This document shows, piece after piece, positions 52,574-62,980 of a stretch of 64,000 nucleotides of DNA (position 1 is its first letter; every line of letters begins with the position of its first letter). The stretch comes from Boothiomyces macroporosus (Eukaryota; Chytridiomycota; Chytridiomycetes; Rhizophydiales; Terramycetaceae), in assembly GCA_027604185.1 (NCBI GenBank), contig JADGKB010000055.1:1-64000 (forward strand), given 5' to 3'. The notes under the pieces are model-generated. The model was not told the DNA's origin, did no database searches, and worked only from the letters and a program-made list of their open reading frames with translations. A program made the position numbers and the translations under genes.

Positions 52574-53781
52574 ATGAGAAAATTTCTCTCACATCTCCCA
52601 ATGCAACGCATTCGTCAATCGTCAGCTCTATTCTCCAAATTCCATATCAGACATTACTCTACTCCAAACCAGCTCACCGTCCGTGAAGCTTTGAACCAAG
52701 CAATGGAAGAGGAAATGCGTAAAGATGAAAAAATATTCTTGTTGGGAGAAGAAGTTGCCCAGTATAACGGGGCATATAAGGTAGGCTTCGATTAACGTTA
52801 GGTACAGTCAAATCTAATGAAAAGGTCTCCAAGGGATTGTTGGAAAAGTTTGGACCAAAGAGAGTTATCGACACTCCAATTACAGAAATGGGTTTCGCTG
52901 GTTTGTGATTGTTTAACGCAGGTATCGCTGTCGGTGCAGCTTTGGCTGGATTAAAACCAATTTGTGAATTTATGACCTTCAACTTTTCCATGCAAGCTGT
53001 CGATCAAATTGTCAACTCTGCAGCAAAAACCAGGTTGGTTATAATTAACGCTAGATATATGAGTGGTGGTACTGTACATTGTCCAATTGTATTTAGAGGC
53101 CCTAATGGAGCTGCCGCTGGTGTAGCTGCTCAACACTCACAATGCTTTGCCGCTTGGTACGGATCTGTACCTGGATTAAAAGTCGTTTCGCCATGGAACT
53201 CTGAAGACGCAAAAGGTAAAATTTAAAAATAATTCTAGGGTTAATGAAGGCTGCTATTCGTGATCCTAACCCTGTTGTAGTTTTAGAAAATGAAATCATG
53301 TACGGAAAATCATTCAACGTGAGTAATGAAGTCTTGTCAGACGAATTTGTTATTCCAATTGGAAAAGCCAAGATCGAGCAGGAAGGAAGCGATGTTACAA
53401 TCGTAGCACACTCTTTGGCAGTTGGACAATCCTTGGAGGCAGCTGAAGAGTTGGCAAAGAAAGGTAAATCCCATTAATATAGGTATCAAAGCTGAAGTTA
53501 TCAACTTGCGCTCAATCCGCCCGCTTGATATCGATACTATTATTGCATCTGTCAAAAAAACTAATCACCTCGTTACTGTTGAAGGTGGATGGCCTCATTT
53601 CGGTGTAGGTGCTGAAATTGTTGCACAAATTATGGAAAGTGAAGCATTCAACTATTTGGATGCTCCAGTTTTGCGTGTAACTGGTGCTGATATTCCTACT
53701 CCATATGCTGCTAATTTAGAAAGATTTGCTTTCCCACAAGTCCACAACGTTGTCGAAACAGTTGAAAAATTGTTGAAATAA
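52574..53781 (+). CDS. PDB1: Pyruvate dehydrogenase E1 component subunit beta, mitochondrial
   Basis: Exons 52574-52780, 52825-52900, 52922-53033, 53055-53215, 53239-53463 and 53483-53781; 359 aa. A basic presequence ([15 protein letters not shown]...HIRHYST) leads to [46 protein letters not shown] and [12 protein letters not shown]. Then come [32 protein letters not shown] and [15 protein letters not shown]. With E1 alpha it forms the TPP-dependent heterotetramer that decarboxylates pyruvate in the matrix. Introns are 21, 21, 23 and 19 nt, plus one 44-nt gap that is exactly two short introns end to end (see separate entry). The thiamine pyrophosphokinase gene nearby makes its cofactor. Confidence 0.93.
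52781..52824 (+). other. Two abutting introns (21 + 23 nt) or one 44-nt intron
   Basis: The gap between exons 1 and 2 of the E1 beta gene. Bases 52781-52801 form a typical short intron (GTAGGC...TTAACGTTAG). Bases 52802-52824 form another (GTACAG...TCTAATGAAAAG) with no exonic base between. Both match the local consensus in length, 5' end and branch-like motif. Removing the whole 44 nt joins AYK to [14 protein letters not shown] as in all E1 beta proteins. Confidence 0.7.
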
Positions 53782-54193
53782 ACTATTACTAAGCATATTA
53801 TCACGTATTACTGATCTGCTAAACCACCGTCTACTATCCCAAAATCCCAAAAATCAGAGCAAGAAGTGTCCAAGCTGAGTGGCGGCAAGATGTTGATTGA
53901 CAATTGCGCGTAGCACACTGAAATAAGATGGAGGTCTTTTCTAGAGTGGATAGCCATCATATCTGACCTGAATTGCCTCATTCTTATTGCGTAAATCCAG
54001 CATTACAGAGTCATTCAAACGCAATGATGATAGGATAATTTCACCCTGTTTCAAGCACTCAATTCTATCAATATCTCTGCAACTACTTCTTCCAAATTAA
54101 TCACGTGATCTCGGAGAATTTAATTGGCTCACAACCAATGAAAAAATGCTCTTGAATTTTTTCTCTGCGCTCGATTTTTTTACCTTTCAAAAA
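53782..54193. other. Intergenic; RPL11 promoter
   Basis: 412 bases between the E1 beta stop and the RPL11 ATG. Carries the bipartite element at 54101-54168 that recurs before RPL9. Confidence 0.6.
54101..54168 (+). promoter_or_regulatory. Bipartite ribosomal-protein promoter element (RPL11)
   Basis: Block 1 (54101-54129) starts TCACGTGAT, continues TCGGAGAATTTAATTGGCT, and matches the RPL9 copy at 56428-56456 at 28 of 29 positions. Block 2 (~54140-54168) reads GAAAAAATGCTCTT then GAATTTTTTCT and matches the RPL9 copy with two substitutions over ~25 bases. Block 1 to ATG is about 65-93 bases. CACGTG is a bHLH (Cbf1-like) core; the rest I do not recognise. Confidence 0.75.
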
Positions 54194-54786
54194 ATGGTAA
54201 GTCAAACAACTGCAACATGAACCAAGGACAGAACTAATTCAACAGGCAGAAAAATCCTCCAACCCAATGAGAGAACTCCGTCTCGAAAAATTATGCCTTA
54301 ACATCTGTGTAGGTGAATCTGGTGATAGACTTACTCGTGCTGCTAAAGTATTAGAACAATTGACCGGACAACAACCAGTTTTCTCCAAGGCTCGTTACAC
54401 TGTCAGAACCTTCGGTATCCGTCGTAACGAAAAAATATCTGTTCACTGCACTGTTCGTGGACCAAAGGCTCAAGAAATTCTTGAACGTGGTCTTAAAGTC
54501 AAGGAATTCGAATTAAAGAACAGAAACTTTTCATCAACTGGAAACTTTGGATTCGGGATTCAAGAACACATTGATTTGGGTATTAAATATGATCCTTCCA
54601 TTGGTATCTATGGTATGGACTTTTATGTTTGTATGACCAGACCAGGTATGAAGGTTGCCAAAAAGAAGGCCAAGGCTGGACGTATCGGAGCTCCACACCG
54701 TGTTACTCCTGAAGACACCAAACTCTGGTTCAAAAAGACTGTAAGTTTATGATTAACTCTAGTTTGACGGTATGATTCACAAGTAA
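54194..54786 (+). CDS. RPL11: 60S ribosomal protein L11 (uL5)
   Basis: Exons 54194-54196, 54246-54740 and 54763-54786; 173 aa. The first exon is only the ATG, followed by a 49-nt intron beginning GTAAGT; exon 2 then reads [19 protein letters not shown]. Conserved segments include [64 protein letters not shown] and GRIGAPHRV. The last intron (22 nt) leads to the ending FDGMIHK. uL5 binds 5S rRNA on the large subunit. An intron at or near the start codon is common in fungal ribosomal-protein genes, and here it is one of the few long introns of the region. It ends 43 bases from the convergent TPK gene. Confidence 0.93.
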
Positions 54787-54829
54787 GCTGTATTTTCTGT
54801 CTGCAATACATTTATCCTACTTAATTTTT

Positions 54830-55579
54830 TTATTTAAATTTGCTAGCTACTGTCCAGATTATGGGTTTGTCGGTGTCGATAAACACAAAGCGACGGTCCT
54901 GCTTTTCAAAAGCATTAGAGGTACTGAGTTACTTGAGATTACCTAACCAAGTGCCCGAATTCTAGGGGAATATCATGACTGAGGTCCCACTTTAATCCAG
55001 TAGATATAACAAGAGCCCTAAATGAACAATCGGGTACCTTCCACACAGCGGAATCAATCCGCAAGTATCCCCTTCATACTCTGGATCAGACACAATTTCA
55101 TGGTTGCCTTTTTCCAAGTACCAACAAAACGACTCTTCACTAATCAAAAATATCCTCCTTTTGTACTTTACCAACGTGTGCAAAGCAGCCATAGTATGAT
55201 CCAACCTCCCGTTCAAAGCTCCTAAAACATAAATATCCTTATAATCAGCTACCATCGGATTATTCAGACATTTATGAAAATCAGTCGTGTCTTGGTCTGT
55301 ATCTAAAACAACATTTATACCATTACGGTGGTAAAAATCTTTGGTTTCTGGGTTGATTGAGTCTAGATCGCCTTGGATTATTGTTGGTAGGTATTGTAGG
55401 CGTTCTTCTGGCTGGAGAAAGTCAAATAGGCGATTCGCTCCACCGTCAGCTACGAGGTGAACTGTAGTGTTTTCCCACAGGGTTTTAAAGTACTTTTTTG
55501 GGATTAGAGGTTGGTTCAAGATTATTAGTGCACTTTGTTGTTTTTGTTTGAATATTTGAGAAAGGTCCCACTTTTCCAT
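54830..55579 (-). CDS. Thiamine pyrophosphokinase
   Basis: Exons 55579-55038, 55017-54943 and 54923-54830 (introns 20 and 19 nt); 236 aa. The catalytic domain shows VADGGANRLFDFL, IIQGDLDSINPE, DQDTTDFHKCL and VLGALNGRLDHTMAALHTL. The spliced C-terminal domain reads STGLKWDLSHDIPLEFGHLVSTSNAF and ends PIIWTV. The enzyme transfers pyrophosphate from ATP to thiamine, making the cofactor for pyruvate dehydrogenase, transketolase and others. Without splicing the C-terminal substrate-binding domain is lost. Length matches animal TPK1 (~243 aa) rather than the longer yeast Thi80. Confidence 0.92.
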
Positions 55580-55721
55580 TTTGAAGACAAGAACATCTCA
55601 TTCATGCGCAATAAATCAATGCGCATCGGACTGCTCTTGCGACAGACCCACAGCGAGACTCGCTTGAACAAAATCATCTAATAAAAACCGATTGTTTAAG
55701 GCTTTATTACAAAAACTAAAT

Positions 55722-56317
55722 TTAAAGTTCTGGTTTAACAATGTTGGCCTTTTCTGAAACATAGACACCATCCAAGAATTTACGGATATCCTTGTTTTTG
55801 ACGGTACAAGCATGGCGAATCTTAGCAGCTGGACATTAGTCAACAATTTACCTGATTGGGAAACGTTTTGGATATCATTTCCGGTCAAAATCAATTCGTC
55901 CTTTTGAGCATCAGACAAAACGATTTGAACTCCTTCCATCATAGGGATTCTACGAGTGTACTTGTCACCCAAGAAGTTTCTAATTTCGATATGGTCTTTG
56001 GCATCAGAAATGTTGGCGTTGATAGGAAAGTGCGCATATACGAAACGCATTTTGTATTCAAATCCAATAGTGACACCCTTGATCATGTTTTCAATGTGGG
56101 AAGCTACAGTACGGATGCAAGCAACATGTTTGCGACCACCGTGCCATACCTTGACTCTAAGTGTCTTTTCTCCGACGAATTTAAGTTCCATAGGAATGTG
56201 CTTCAAATCCTTTTTCAATTCACCTCTTGGACCAGTGACGGTGACAACTCTGGATTGAACCTTGACAGTTACATCAGCTGGGATGGTGATATCCTTTTCT
56301 TGTGAAATATACTTCAT
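55722..56317 (-). CDS. RPL9: 60S ribosomal protein L9 (uL6)
   Basis: Exons 56317-55852 and 55828-55722 (23-nt intron); 190 aa. Starts [18 protein letters not shown], with [37 protein letters not shown] and [12 protein letters not shown] as in eukaryotic uL6. After the intron it ends [21 protein letters not shown]..., the normal C-terminus. Unspliced, the frame runs on into unrelated residues. uL6 sits near the sarcin-ricin loop and factor-binding site. It is divergent from DNMT2, and the ribosomal-protein promoter element lies between them. Confidence 0.93.
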
Positions 56318-56390
56318 CTACAATTAGTCTGTTCTTTGTGATTCATTGATATTCTCTTTACCTTTGGATAAAAATGTGAGTTTTTCAAAC

Positions 56391-56456
56391 GCAGAAAAAA
56401 TTGAAGAGGATTTTTTCTGCAAATCTCAGCCAATTAAATTCTCCGAAATCACGTGA
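56391..56456 (-). promoter_or_regulatory. Bipartite ribosomal-protein promoter element (RPL9)
   Basis: On the minus strand block 1 (56456-56428) reads TCACGTGATT then TCGGAGAATTTAATTGGCT, differing from the RPL11 copy at one base. Block 2 (about 56420-56391) has AAAAAATCCTCTTCAATTTTTTCTGC in two parts, close to the RPL11 copy. Order, orientation to the gene and spacing are the same as at RPL11. Block 1 lies about 110-140 bases before the ATG. Confidence 0.75.
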
Positions 56457-56506
56457 GTAAAATTGGAATGAGCTTGGTATTTGGCTTGCTTTAACGAGCC
56501 AAAAGT

Positions 56507-57597
56507 ATGAATGCGTTAGAGTTCTTTTCAGGTATCGGGGGAATGGTATTTTCTGTTAACCACAGCATTACGGGATGGATTGGGCTGGTATTGACGCCAA
56601 CGTTCTTGCGGCATTTGATATAAATCCGAATGCTAATCACTGCTACCATCATAATTTCAGCATACATCCGATACAGAAAAACATACAAGGGGTTACTGTA
56701 AAACAGCTGAACAGTTACAATGCCGATATATGGCTGTTATCGCCCCCTTGCCAGCCGTACACACGCAGTAACTAAACTTAATGTAGCTGGGAAGCAGCTA
56801 GACGACCAAGATCCAAGAGCGCAAGGATTACTGCATTTAATTTCTTGTCTGGAGCATATCAATCCTCCAAGATATATATTCCTGGAAAACGTGGTTAATT
56901 TCGAAATTTCAAATACCAGGAACATTCTGGTTGCTCAATTGTGCAAGCTGGGATACAGCTTTAAGGAGTGGATAATATCGCCGACTCAACTTGGTATACC
57001 TAACGACAGACCGAGATACTATCTGACAGCCGTAAAGGCATATGGTACTCTGCAAGAAATCCCAGAACAAGGTATAATACGAGAGTGGACTTATCCACAA
57101 TTATATCCCCCAGGAAAGACTGTCGGAGACTTTCTAACTGATAATGCAGTTGGGTGTGATATTCCTAAACAAATATATGCAAGCAGGCAATCCTTTGACA
57201 AACAAGTGATTGTCCATCCTTCAGATACTAGAACTAGTTGTTTCACCAAGGCATATGGCCACCATGGAGTAGCTTCTGGTGGATATTTGCAAACCAAACT
57301 GTTGGACCAAGATGTAGCAGAATTGCTGCTTGATAGTACAGCAGCAGTAGAACAGCTGGGTCTCCGTTTCTTTTCACCGTTAGAGTAATAAACCTTAACC
57401 GTAGAATAGCTAGGCTGCATGCTTTCCCTATTGATGCTAAAGCATATCCTCCTCACATTCACCCAAAGCTAAAATTTGAGCTGCCAAGTGAGTTGACAAT
57501 ACAGCAACAATGGAAAGTATTGGGTAACAGCATGTGCGTAGCCGTAGTCGGCGAAGTTATGCGACATGGTTTTGATATTAATAAAAAGTGTGAATAG
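56507..57597 (+). CDS. DNMT2/TRDMT1-type tRNA (cytosine-5) methyltransferase
   Basis: Exons 56507-56545, 56566-56767, 56787-57384 and 57405-57597 (introns 20, 19 and 20 nt); 343 aa. Motif I LEFFSGIGGMHYG spans the first intron. Motif IV is SPPCQPYTR with the catalytic Cys; ENVVNFE is motif VI and QLGIPNDRPRYY motif VIII. The target region ends GVASGGYLQTKLL, and motifs IX-X are assembled by the last intron (SPLEIARLHAFP..., LGNSMCVAVVGEV). Dnmt2 methylates C38 of tRNA-Asp and related tRNAs rather than DNA. Length is usual (~340-390 aa). Confidence 0.92.
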
Positions 57598-57764
57598 TGA
57601 AACTGTGCTTGCATTTCCCAATACACTGGTAAGCTTTTAAGGGTGTATTAAAGCGACAAAAACCTCCGCAGCATACCAGCGAAACATACTACAGCCTCTG
57701 TTTGTTCTCCAGATCATTATCAGAGTCAAGCCTCGCGCTTTGTCTAAAAAAGCTCCAATCTGAA

Positions 57765-60700
57765 ATGGGAGAACTGCTACCTATCCGTTTCCAAGAACAT
57801 GTTCAAGTAAAAGGTTACTAAATATCAGCTACAATCATTAGGAATCAATGCTGCGAACATTGGATTCAACACTTTGACCATGGAATCAGACAAGTACATT
57901 TGTGTTCGTGAAAAAGTCGGAGAACAGAATCAAGTGGTAATTATCGATATGAACAATCCGCAAGGACTTCAACGTCGTCCTATTACTGCAGATTCTGCCA
58001 TCATGAACCCTGTGAACAACATTATTGCCCTTAAAGGTAAGCGTTGTTAATAGTAGCTGGTCGTCAATTACAGATATTCAATTTGGAACTGAAAGCAAAG
58101 GTAAAAGCGCATGTCATGAATGAAGATGTGGTATACTGGACCTGGGTCGATGAGTTTATGCTCGGTTTGGTAACAGACACTGCTGTCTTCCACTGGTCGA
58201 TTGAATCTGATTCACCACCAGTCAAAGTATTTGATCGCCACGCTTCGTTAGCGGGATCTCAAATTATCAACTACAAAGTAAATGCTGAAAAGAAATGGAT
58301 GGTGCTCATTGGTATTTCTGCAAATCAAGGAAGGGTCGTTGGCAATATGCAGCTGTACAACAAAGACAGAGGGGTATCTCAACCACTTGAAGGACATGCT
58401 GCTTCCTTTGCCAGCCTTAAATTGGATCCATCATCCCCTGCAAATAAGCTCTTCTCTTTTGCTTCCCGTGGTCCTAATGGTGCCAAATTGCATATTATCG
58501 AAATTGACCACGTTGATGGACAACCGATATTCCAAAAGAGATCTGTTGATGTATTTTTCCCACCAGAAGCTGTAAACGATTTCCCAGTTTCTATGCAAAT
58601 CAGCAGCAAGTATGATATCATCTTTTTAGTAACAAAGTTTGGTTTCATTCACTTGTACGATCTGGAAACTGGAACTTGTATCTACATGAACAGAATCAGT
58701 GGAGATACAATCTTTGTCACTGCAGATTTGTTGGGAGCTGGTATGATTGGTGTAAATAGAAAGGGTCAAGTAATCATTACTTAATGTAGGTCTTATCTGT
58801 CTCTGTCGATGAACAGAGCATTATTTCTTACATCACCCAAAACCTCAACAATTTGGAGTTGGCTTTCAAACTTGCAACAAGAAACAACTTGCCAGGGGCT
58901 GAAAATCTTGTTGTTGAGCGATTCAATCAATGCATGGCTATGGGTAACTTTGCGGAAGCTGCTAAAATTGCTGCTACCTCCCCAAAAGCGATCCTCAGAA
59001 CCCCAGCCACGATTGATAGATTCAAGCAATGCCCAGTCATGCCAGGACAAGTATCACCAATCTTGCAATACTTTGGTATTCTTTTGGAAAAGGGAGAATT
59101 AAACAAGTACGAATCCCTCGAGCTGGCTCGTCCTGTTCTCCAACAAGGTCGCAAAAACTTGCTTGAAAAGTGGTTAAAGGAAGACAAAATTGACTGCAGC
59201 GAAGAGCTTGGTGATGTAGTTAAGCAATTTGATCAAACTTTGGCTCTATCTGTTTACTTGAGAGCCAACGCACCAGCAAAAGTTGTATCCTGTTTTGCTG
59301 AAACTGGACAATACAACAAGATTATTCTGTATGCTCAAAAAGTTGGTTATCAGCCAGATTACGCCTATCTTCTTCAATTTATCATGCGAACTGATCCAGA
59401 CAAGGGTGGTGAATTTGCAACTCTTCTTATCAACAACGAAGGTGGACCGTTGGTAAAGATTGAAAGTATTGTTGATGTTTTCTCCTCACTCAACATGGTT
59501 CAACAATGTACTTCGTTCTTGTTGGATGCTTTGAAGGAAGATAAGCCAGAACACTCTGCACTCCAAACACGCCTATTGGAAATGAACCTTTTGCACGCGC
59601 CTCAGGTTGCAGATGCTATTTTAGGAAACGAAATGTTCCATCATTATGACCGTGCCTATATTGCTGGGTTATGTGAAAAAGCAGGACTTTTCCAGCGTGC
59701 TTTGGAACACTTTACTGACACTTACGATATCAAGAGAACTATTATCCACACCCACTTACTGAATCCTGAATGGGTAATCAATTACTTTGGCCGTCTTTCT
59801 ATCGAACAATCGCTAGATTGCCTTCGTGAAATTCTTACTCACAACCTGCGTCAAAACCTTCCAATTGCAACCAAGATTGCCACAAAGTACTCTGAACAAA
59901 TCGGTGCATCTAAATTGATCCAACTATTCGAAGATGTCAAATCATTTGAAGGATTGTACTTTTTCCTTGGTTCAATCGTCAACTTTAGCCAAGAACCTGA
60001 AGTTCATTTGAAATATATTCAGGCAGCTTGTAGAACTGGACAATTGAAAGAAGTAGAACGTATTTGCCGTGAAAGTAACTGCTATGACCCTGAAAAGGTC
60101 AAGAATTTCTTGAAGGAAGCAAAACTCCAAGATCAGATCCCTTTGATTATCGTCTGCGATCGTTTCAACTTTGTACATGACTTGGTGCTTTACTTGTACC
60201 AAAACGGAATGACCAAATTCATTGAAATTTACGTGCAAAAGGTCAACTCTGCAAGAACTCCTGAAGTTATTGGTGCTTTGATGGATGTTGATTGTGATGA
60301 TAATATTATCAAAAACTTGCTGTTGTCTGTTACCGGACCAATACCAGTTGATAAGCTGATCGAAGAGACTGAAAAAAGAAACAGATTAAAGATTGCTTTG
60401 CCATGGCTTGAATCTAAAGCTCGCGAGGGCTCAACCGACCCAGAAGTGTATAACGCCCTTGGTAAAATTTACATTGATACCAACAATAATGCCGAACAAT
60501 TCTTGCGCGAAAATCAATTCTATAATTCCCTAGTAGTCGGTAAACACTGTGAAAAGAAGGATCCATACTTGGCATTTATTGCGTATATGCGAGGACAATG
60601 TGATTTGGAACTCATTAAAATTACTAATGAAAATGCAATGTTCAAGCAGCAAGCTAGATATTTGGTTCAAAGAAGAGATCCAAATCTCTGGGCGATGGTA

Positions 60701-62917
60701 TTGACTCCTGACAACCAATATCGCAGACAAGTGATTGACCAAGTAGTTTCAACCGCTCTTCCAGAAACTCAAGATCCTGAAGATGTCTCTATTTCTGTAA
60801 AAGCTTTCATGGCAGCAGATTTACCAAACGAATTAATTGAACTGCTCGAAAAACTTGTTCTTGAAGGTTCATCCTTTAATGAAAACAGAAACTTGCAGAA
60901 CCTTTTGATTTTAACAGCTATCAAGGTAAAGATATTGCTAATTGTAGGCCGATAAAAGCAGAGTCATGGATTATATTCGTAGACTAGATAACTTTGATGC
61001 ACCAGATATTGCTGGAATCGCAGTTGGCAGTGAACTTTATGAAGAAGCCTTTGCAATTTACAACAAGTATCAACAACACGGAGACGCCATGTCTGTCATT
61101 ATCACATATATCAAAGACATTGGCAGGGCTCAGGAATATGCCGAAAAAGTTGATGTAGCTGAAGTTTGGTCAAAGCTTGCTAAAGCACACCTTGACTTGT
61201 CATCAGTAAATGAAGCAATTGAATCGTACTTGAAGGCAGCTGACTACAGCAATTACGCTGAAGTTATCCAAGTTGCCAACAGTACAAACAAGTTTGAAGA
61301 ATTGGTGAAATTCTTGCAAGTCGCTCGCAAAACTGTTCGTGAAGCTCTGATTGAAAGTGAGCTGATTTACGCTTTTGCAAAGACTGGCAGATTGGTAGAA
61401 TTGGAAGATTTCATCACCTCTCCTAATTTGGCCAATGTTTCTGCTGTTGGTGACCGTTGCTTTGACCAGAAAATGTATGAAGCCGCCAGAATTCTGTTTA
61501 GCAGTGTGTCCAACTGGGCTCGATTGGCAACTACATTGGTTTACCTTGGGGAATATCAAGCTGCAGTTGATTGCGCAAGAAAAGCAAACGCAACCAAAGT
61601 ATGGAAGGATGTTAATGCCGCATGTGTTGATAACAAGGAATTCCGCCTAGCTCAAATTTGTGGATTGAATTTGATTATTCATGCTGATGAATTGACTCAA
61701 ATCATTCAGTTATATGAGTTCAGAGGATATTTCTCTGAATTGTTACAACTCTTGGAAACCGGTTTGGGACTTGAAAGGGCTCACATGGGTATGTTTACTG
61801 AATTGGCAATTCTGTACTCAAAGCACAAGCCTGAAAGCTTGATGGAACATTTAAGACTCTTCTGGCAAAGAATCAATATTCCAAAGGTCATTAGAGCATG
61901 TGAAACTGCCCACTTGTGGTCTCAGCTGGTATTCTTGTACACCAAATATGATGAAAATGACAATGCTGCTCTAACTATAATGGCCCATTCAGCAGTTTCA
62001 TTTGAACATACTACATTCAAGGATGTTATCGTAAAAGTTAGCAATCTGGAAATTTATTACAAAGCTCTTCGTTTCTATCTAGAAGAACAGCCACTAATGA
62101 TCAACGATCTGCTTGTTGTTTTGACTCCTCGTATTGATCACACTCGTGCTGTGCAGTTGTTCCAAAAGACAAACAATTTACCGCTCGTAAAACCATATTT
62201 GGTATCTGTTCAGCAAACAAACAATGCAGCAGTTAATTCAGCCTATAATGATTTACTCATAGAAGAAGAAGATTTCAAATCTCTTCGCGACTCTATTGAT
62301 AATTTCCCCAACTTTGATAACCTTGCATTAGCTCAGCGATTGGAAAAGCATGCTCTATTGGAATTCAGAAGAATTGCAGCACATTTGTACAAGAAGAACA
62401 AAAGATGGGAAAAGTCTTTGGATCTGTCAAAGAAGGACAAATTATTCAAGGATGCTATTGAAACAGCTGCAGAATCAAAAAGCGCAGAAGTTGCAGAAGA
62501 CTTGCTATCTTACTTTGTCAAGGAAGGAAGAAAAGACTCTTTCACTGCCTGTCTGTATGCCTGCTACGATCTTTTACGCCCTGATGTTGTTATGGAAGTT
62601 GCTTGGAGAAACGGTTTGCAAGATTTCGCAATGCCATACTTGATTCAAGTCGCAAGAGAGACTTTTACCAAGCTCAAGGTTTTGGAAGAAGCAGATCAAC
62701 AAAGATCTACCAAAGAAGCGGAAAAGGCAAAGCAAGGTAGGCATTTATTAACGTAGAATCTGTTGATTTGGCAAGTATGGGCGGCCCACTTATGCTGACT
62801 TATGGTGCCCCAACTCCCCAACCACAGTACGGTGCAACTCCAATGATGAACCAAGGCACTCCTATGATGGGCCAGAATATGACTGGCCAGCCATATGGCG
62901 GATTCCAAAACTACTAG
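57765..62917 (+). CDS. CHC1: Clathrin heavy chain
   Basis: Exons 57765-57806, 57829-58036, 58057-58769, 58790-60925, 60948-62736 and 62757-62917; introns 22, 20, 20, 22 and 20 nt; 1682 aa, the normal length. The N-terminal beta-propeller starts [24 protein letters not shown] with [11 protein letters not shown]. The rest is the repeated alpha-zigzag of the leg (for example [30 protein letters not shown]). The trimerisation and tail region holds GGPLMLTYG, equivalent to the QLMLT Hsc70-binding site but with Pro for Gln, then a Gly/Pro/Gln/Met tail. It forms triskelia for endocytic and Golgi vesicles. The 3' splice at 58056 uses the second of two AGs, giving [12 protein letters not shown]. Confidence 0.95.
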
Positions 62918-62980
62918 TCTTTTTTAAAATAAAAAAATCATCAAAGTTGGTTTTTAACTTTTCGCGCCAAATCAAAACTT

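Noticed and set aside
58037..58053. 17-nt intron in clathrin using the first AG
   Set aside because: The second AG (20 nt) gives [12 protein letters not shown], which matches clathrin heavy chains without an inserted Val codon.
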